From Rhizobium redzepovicii (GTDB taxonomy: Bacteria > Pseudomonadota > Alphaproteobacteria > Rhizobiales > Rhizobiaceae), in the NCBI RefSeq assembly GCF_019793435.1, contig NZ_JAILYH010000008.1:248001-312000 (forward strand): 64,000 nt of DNA. Reading direction: 5' to 3'. A program made the position numbers and the translations under genes. The number at the start of each line of letters is the position of its first letter. The stretch's first letter is position 1. This document shows, piece after piece, positions 63,871 through 64,000 of this stretch. Below the pieces are notes generated by a model. That model had not been told where the DNA came from. It worked only from the letters and a program-made list of their open reading frames with translations, and made no database searches.

Positions 63871-63956
63871 GGGAGAGAACGTCATTCCATTCCAAACGAT
63901 CCGGAACAAATTGCCCGTTGCAGCGTCTTTCTCAGGCAACCGCAAAGGATGACGTC

Positions 63957-64000
63957 ATGCTGAAATGGGCTCTGATATTTTTCGTAATTTCGATCATCGC
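63957..64000 (+). CDS. DUF1328 small membrane protein, start only
   Basis: ATG 63957 follows AAAGGAT and reads MLKWALIFFVISII to the window end. This is the start of the short DUF1328 (YtjA-like) membrane proteins of about 55 residues, whose function is unknown. The rest lies outside the window. Confidence 0.75.
   Translation, partial: MLKWALIFFVISII

Overview
The window looks like chromosomal DNA of a Rhizobium close to R. leguminosarum or R. etli. It is GC-rich and codes densely on both strands. It carries several copies of RIME-type palindromic intergenic repeats known from Rhizobiaceae. It also has rhizobial signatures: gltX next to lysS, an RmrAB-like efflux pair beside its TetR gene, and many ABC and TRAP uptake systems with LacI and LysR regulators. 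I found no tRNA, rRNA, CRISPR array, prophage or insertion sequence.

Layout. 1-5481: the N-terminal part of a membrane PAS signalling protein, a TRAP transporter (Q and M on +, the binding protein convergent on -), and a PuuD-type amidotransferase. 5533-9272: a tight minus-strand operon telA, terD, an unrecognised helical protein, and a vWA protein. 9462-12976: a 2-hydroxyacid dehydrogenase with a LacI regulator, then a MarR gene divergent from a creatininase-family gene. 13011-15722: a possible Zur site, a His-rich CobW GTPase, a WD40 protein overlapping it, and a GNAT enzyme. 15805-19875: cysE, a GGDEF protein, a serine hydrolase and a GNAT enzyme. 19970-24370: an ornithine/lysine decarboxylase with a long structured leader, a LysR regulator, and a DUF1007/NicO metal pair resembling ZevAB. 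24372-30029: GNAT, DUF533, eda, a CYTH/CHAD polyphosphate pair, a VOC protein behind an almost ideal SoxR promoter, and trhO.

30082-34412 holds a CHASE4-like GGDEF/EAL protein, a GH1 beta-glucosidase and a DoxX protein. 34489-46192 is a sugar region: an oxidoreductase and a TIM-barrel isomerase follow a ribose-type ABC transporter that is divergent from a LacI gene across two tandem operators. The xylose genes (LacI, xylB, xylA) follow. 46400-51024 has the RmrAB-like pump, its TetR repressor with operator dyads, and an AraC/GyrI-like regulator. 51182-55231 has a TerC protein behind a leader that can pair with its own ribosome binding site, then gltX and lysS. 55400-62918 has a Rhizobiaceae-type unknown protein, then a LysR gene and a putrescine-type ABC operon ending in an aminobutyraldehyde dehydrogenase. 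The window ends with a second TerC gene and the start of a DUF1328 protein.

The best candidates for undescribed biology are the four-gene Tel/Ter operon with its uncharacterised third gene, the possible RNA switch in front of terC, the CobW-WD40 pair behind a possible Zur site, and the repeats that supply the stop codons of three genes. All functions are inferred from reading sequence and recalled family knowledge; no search was run.
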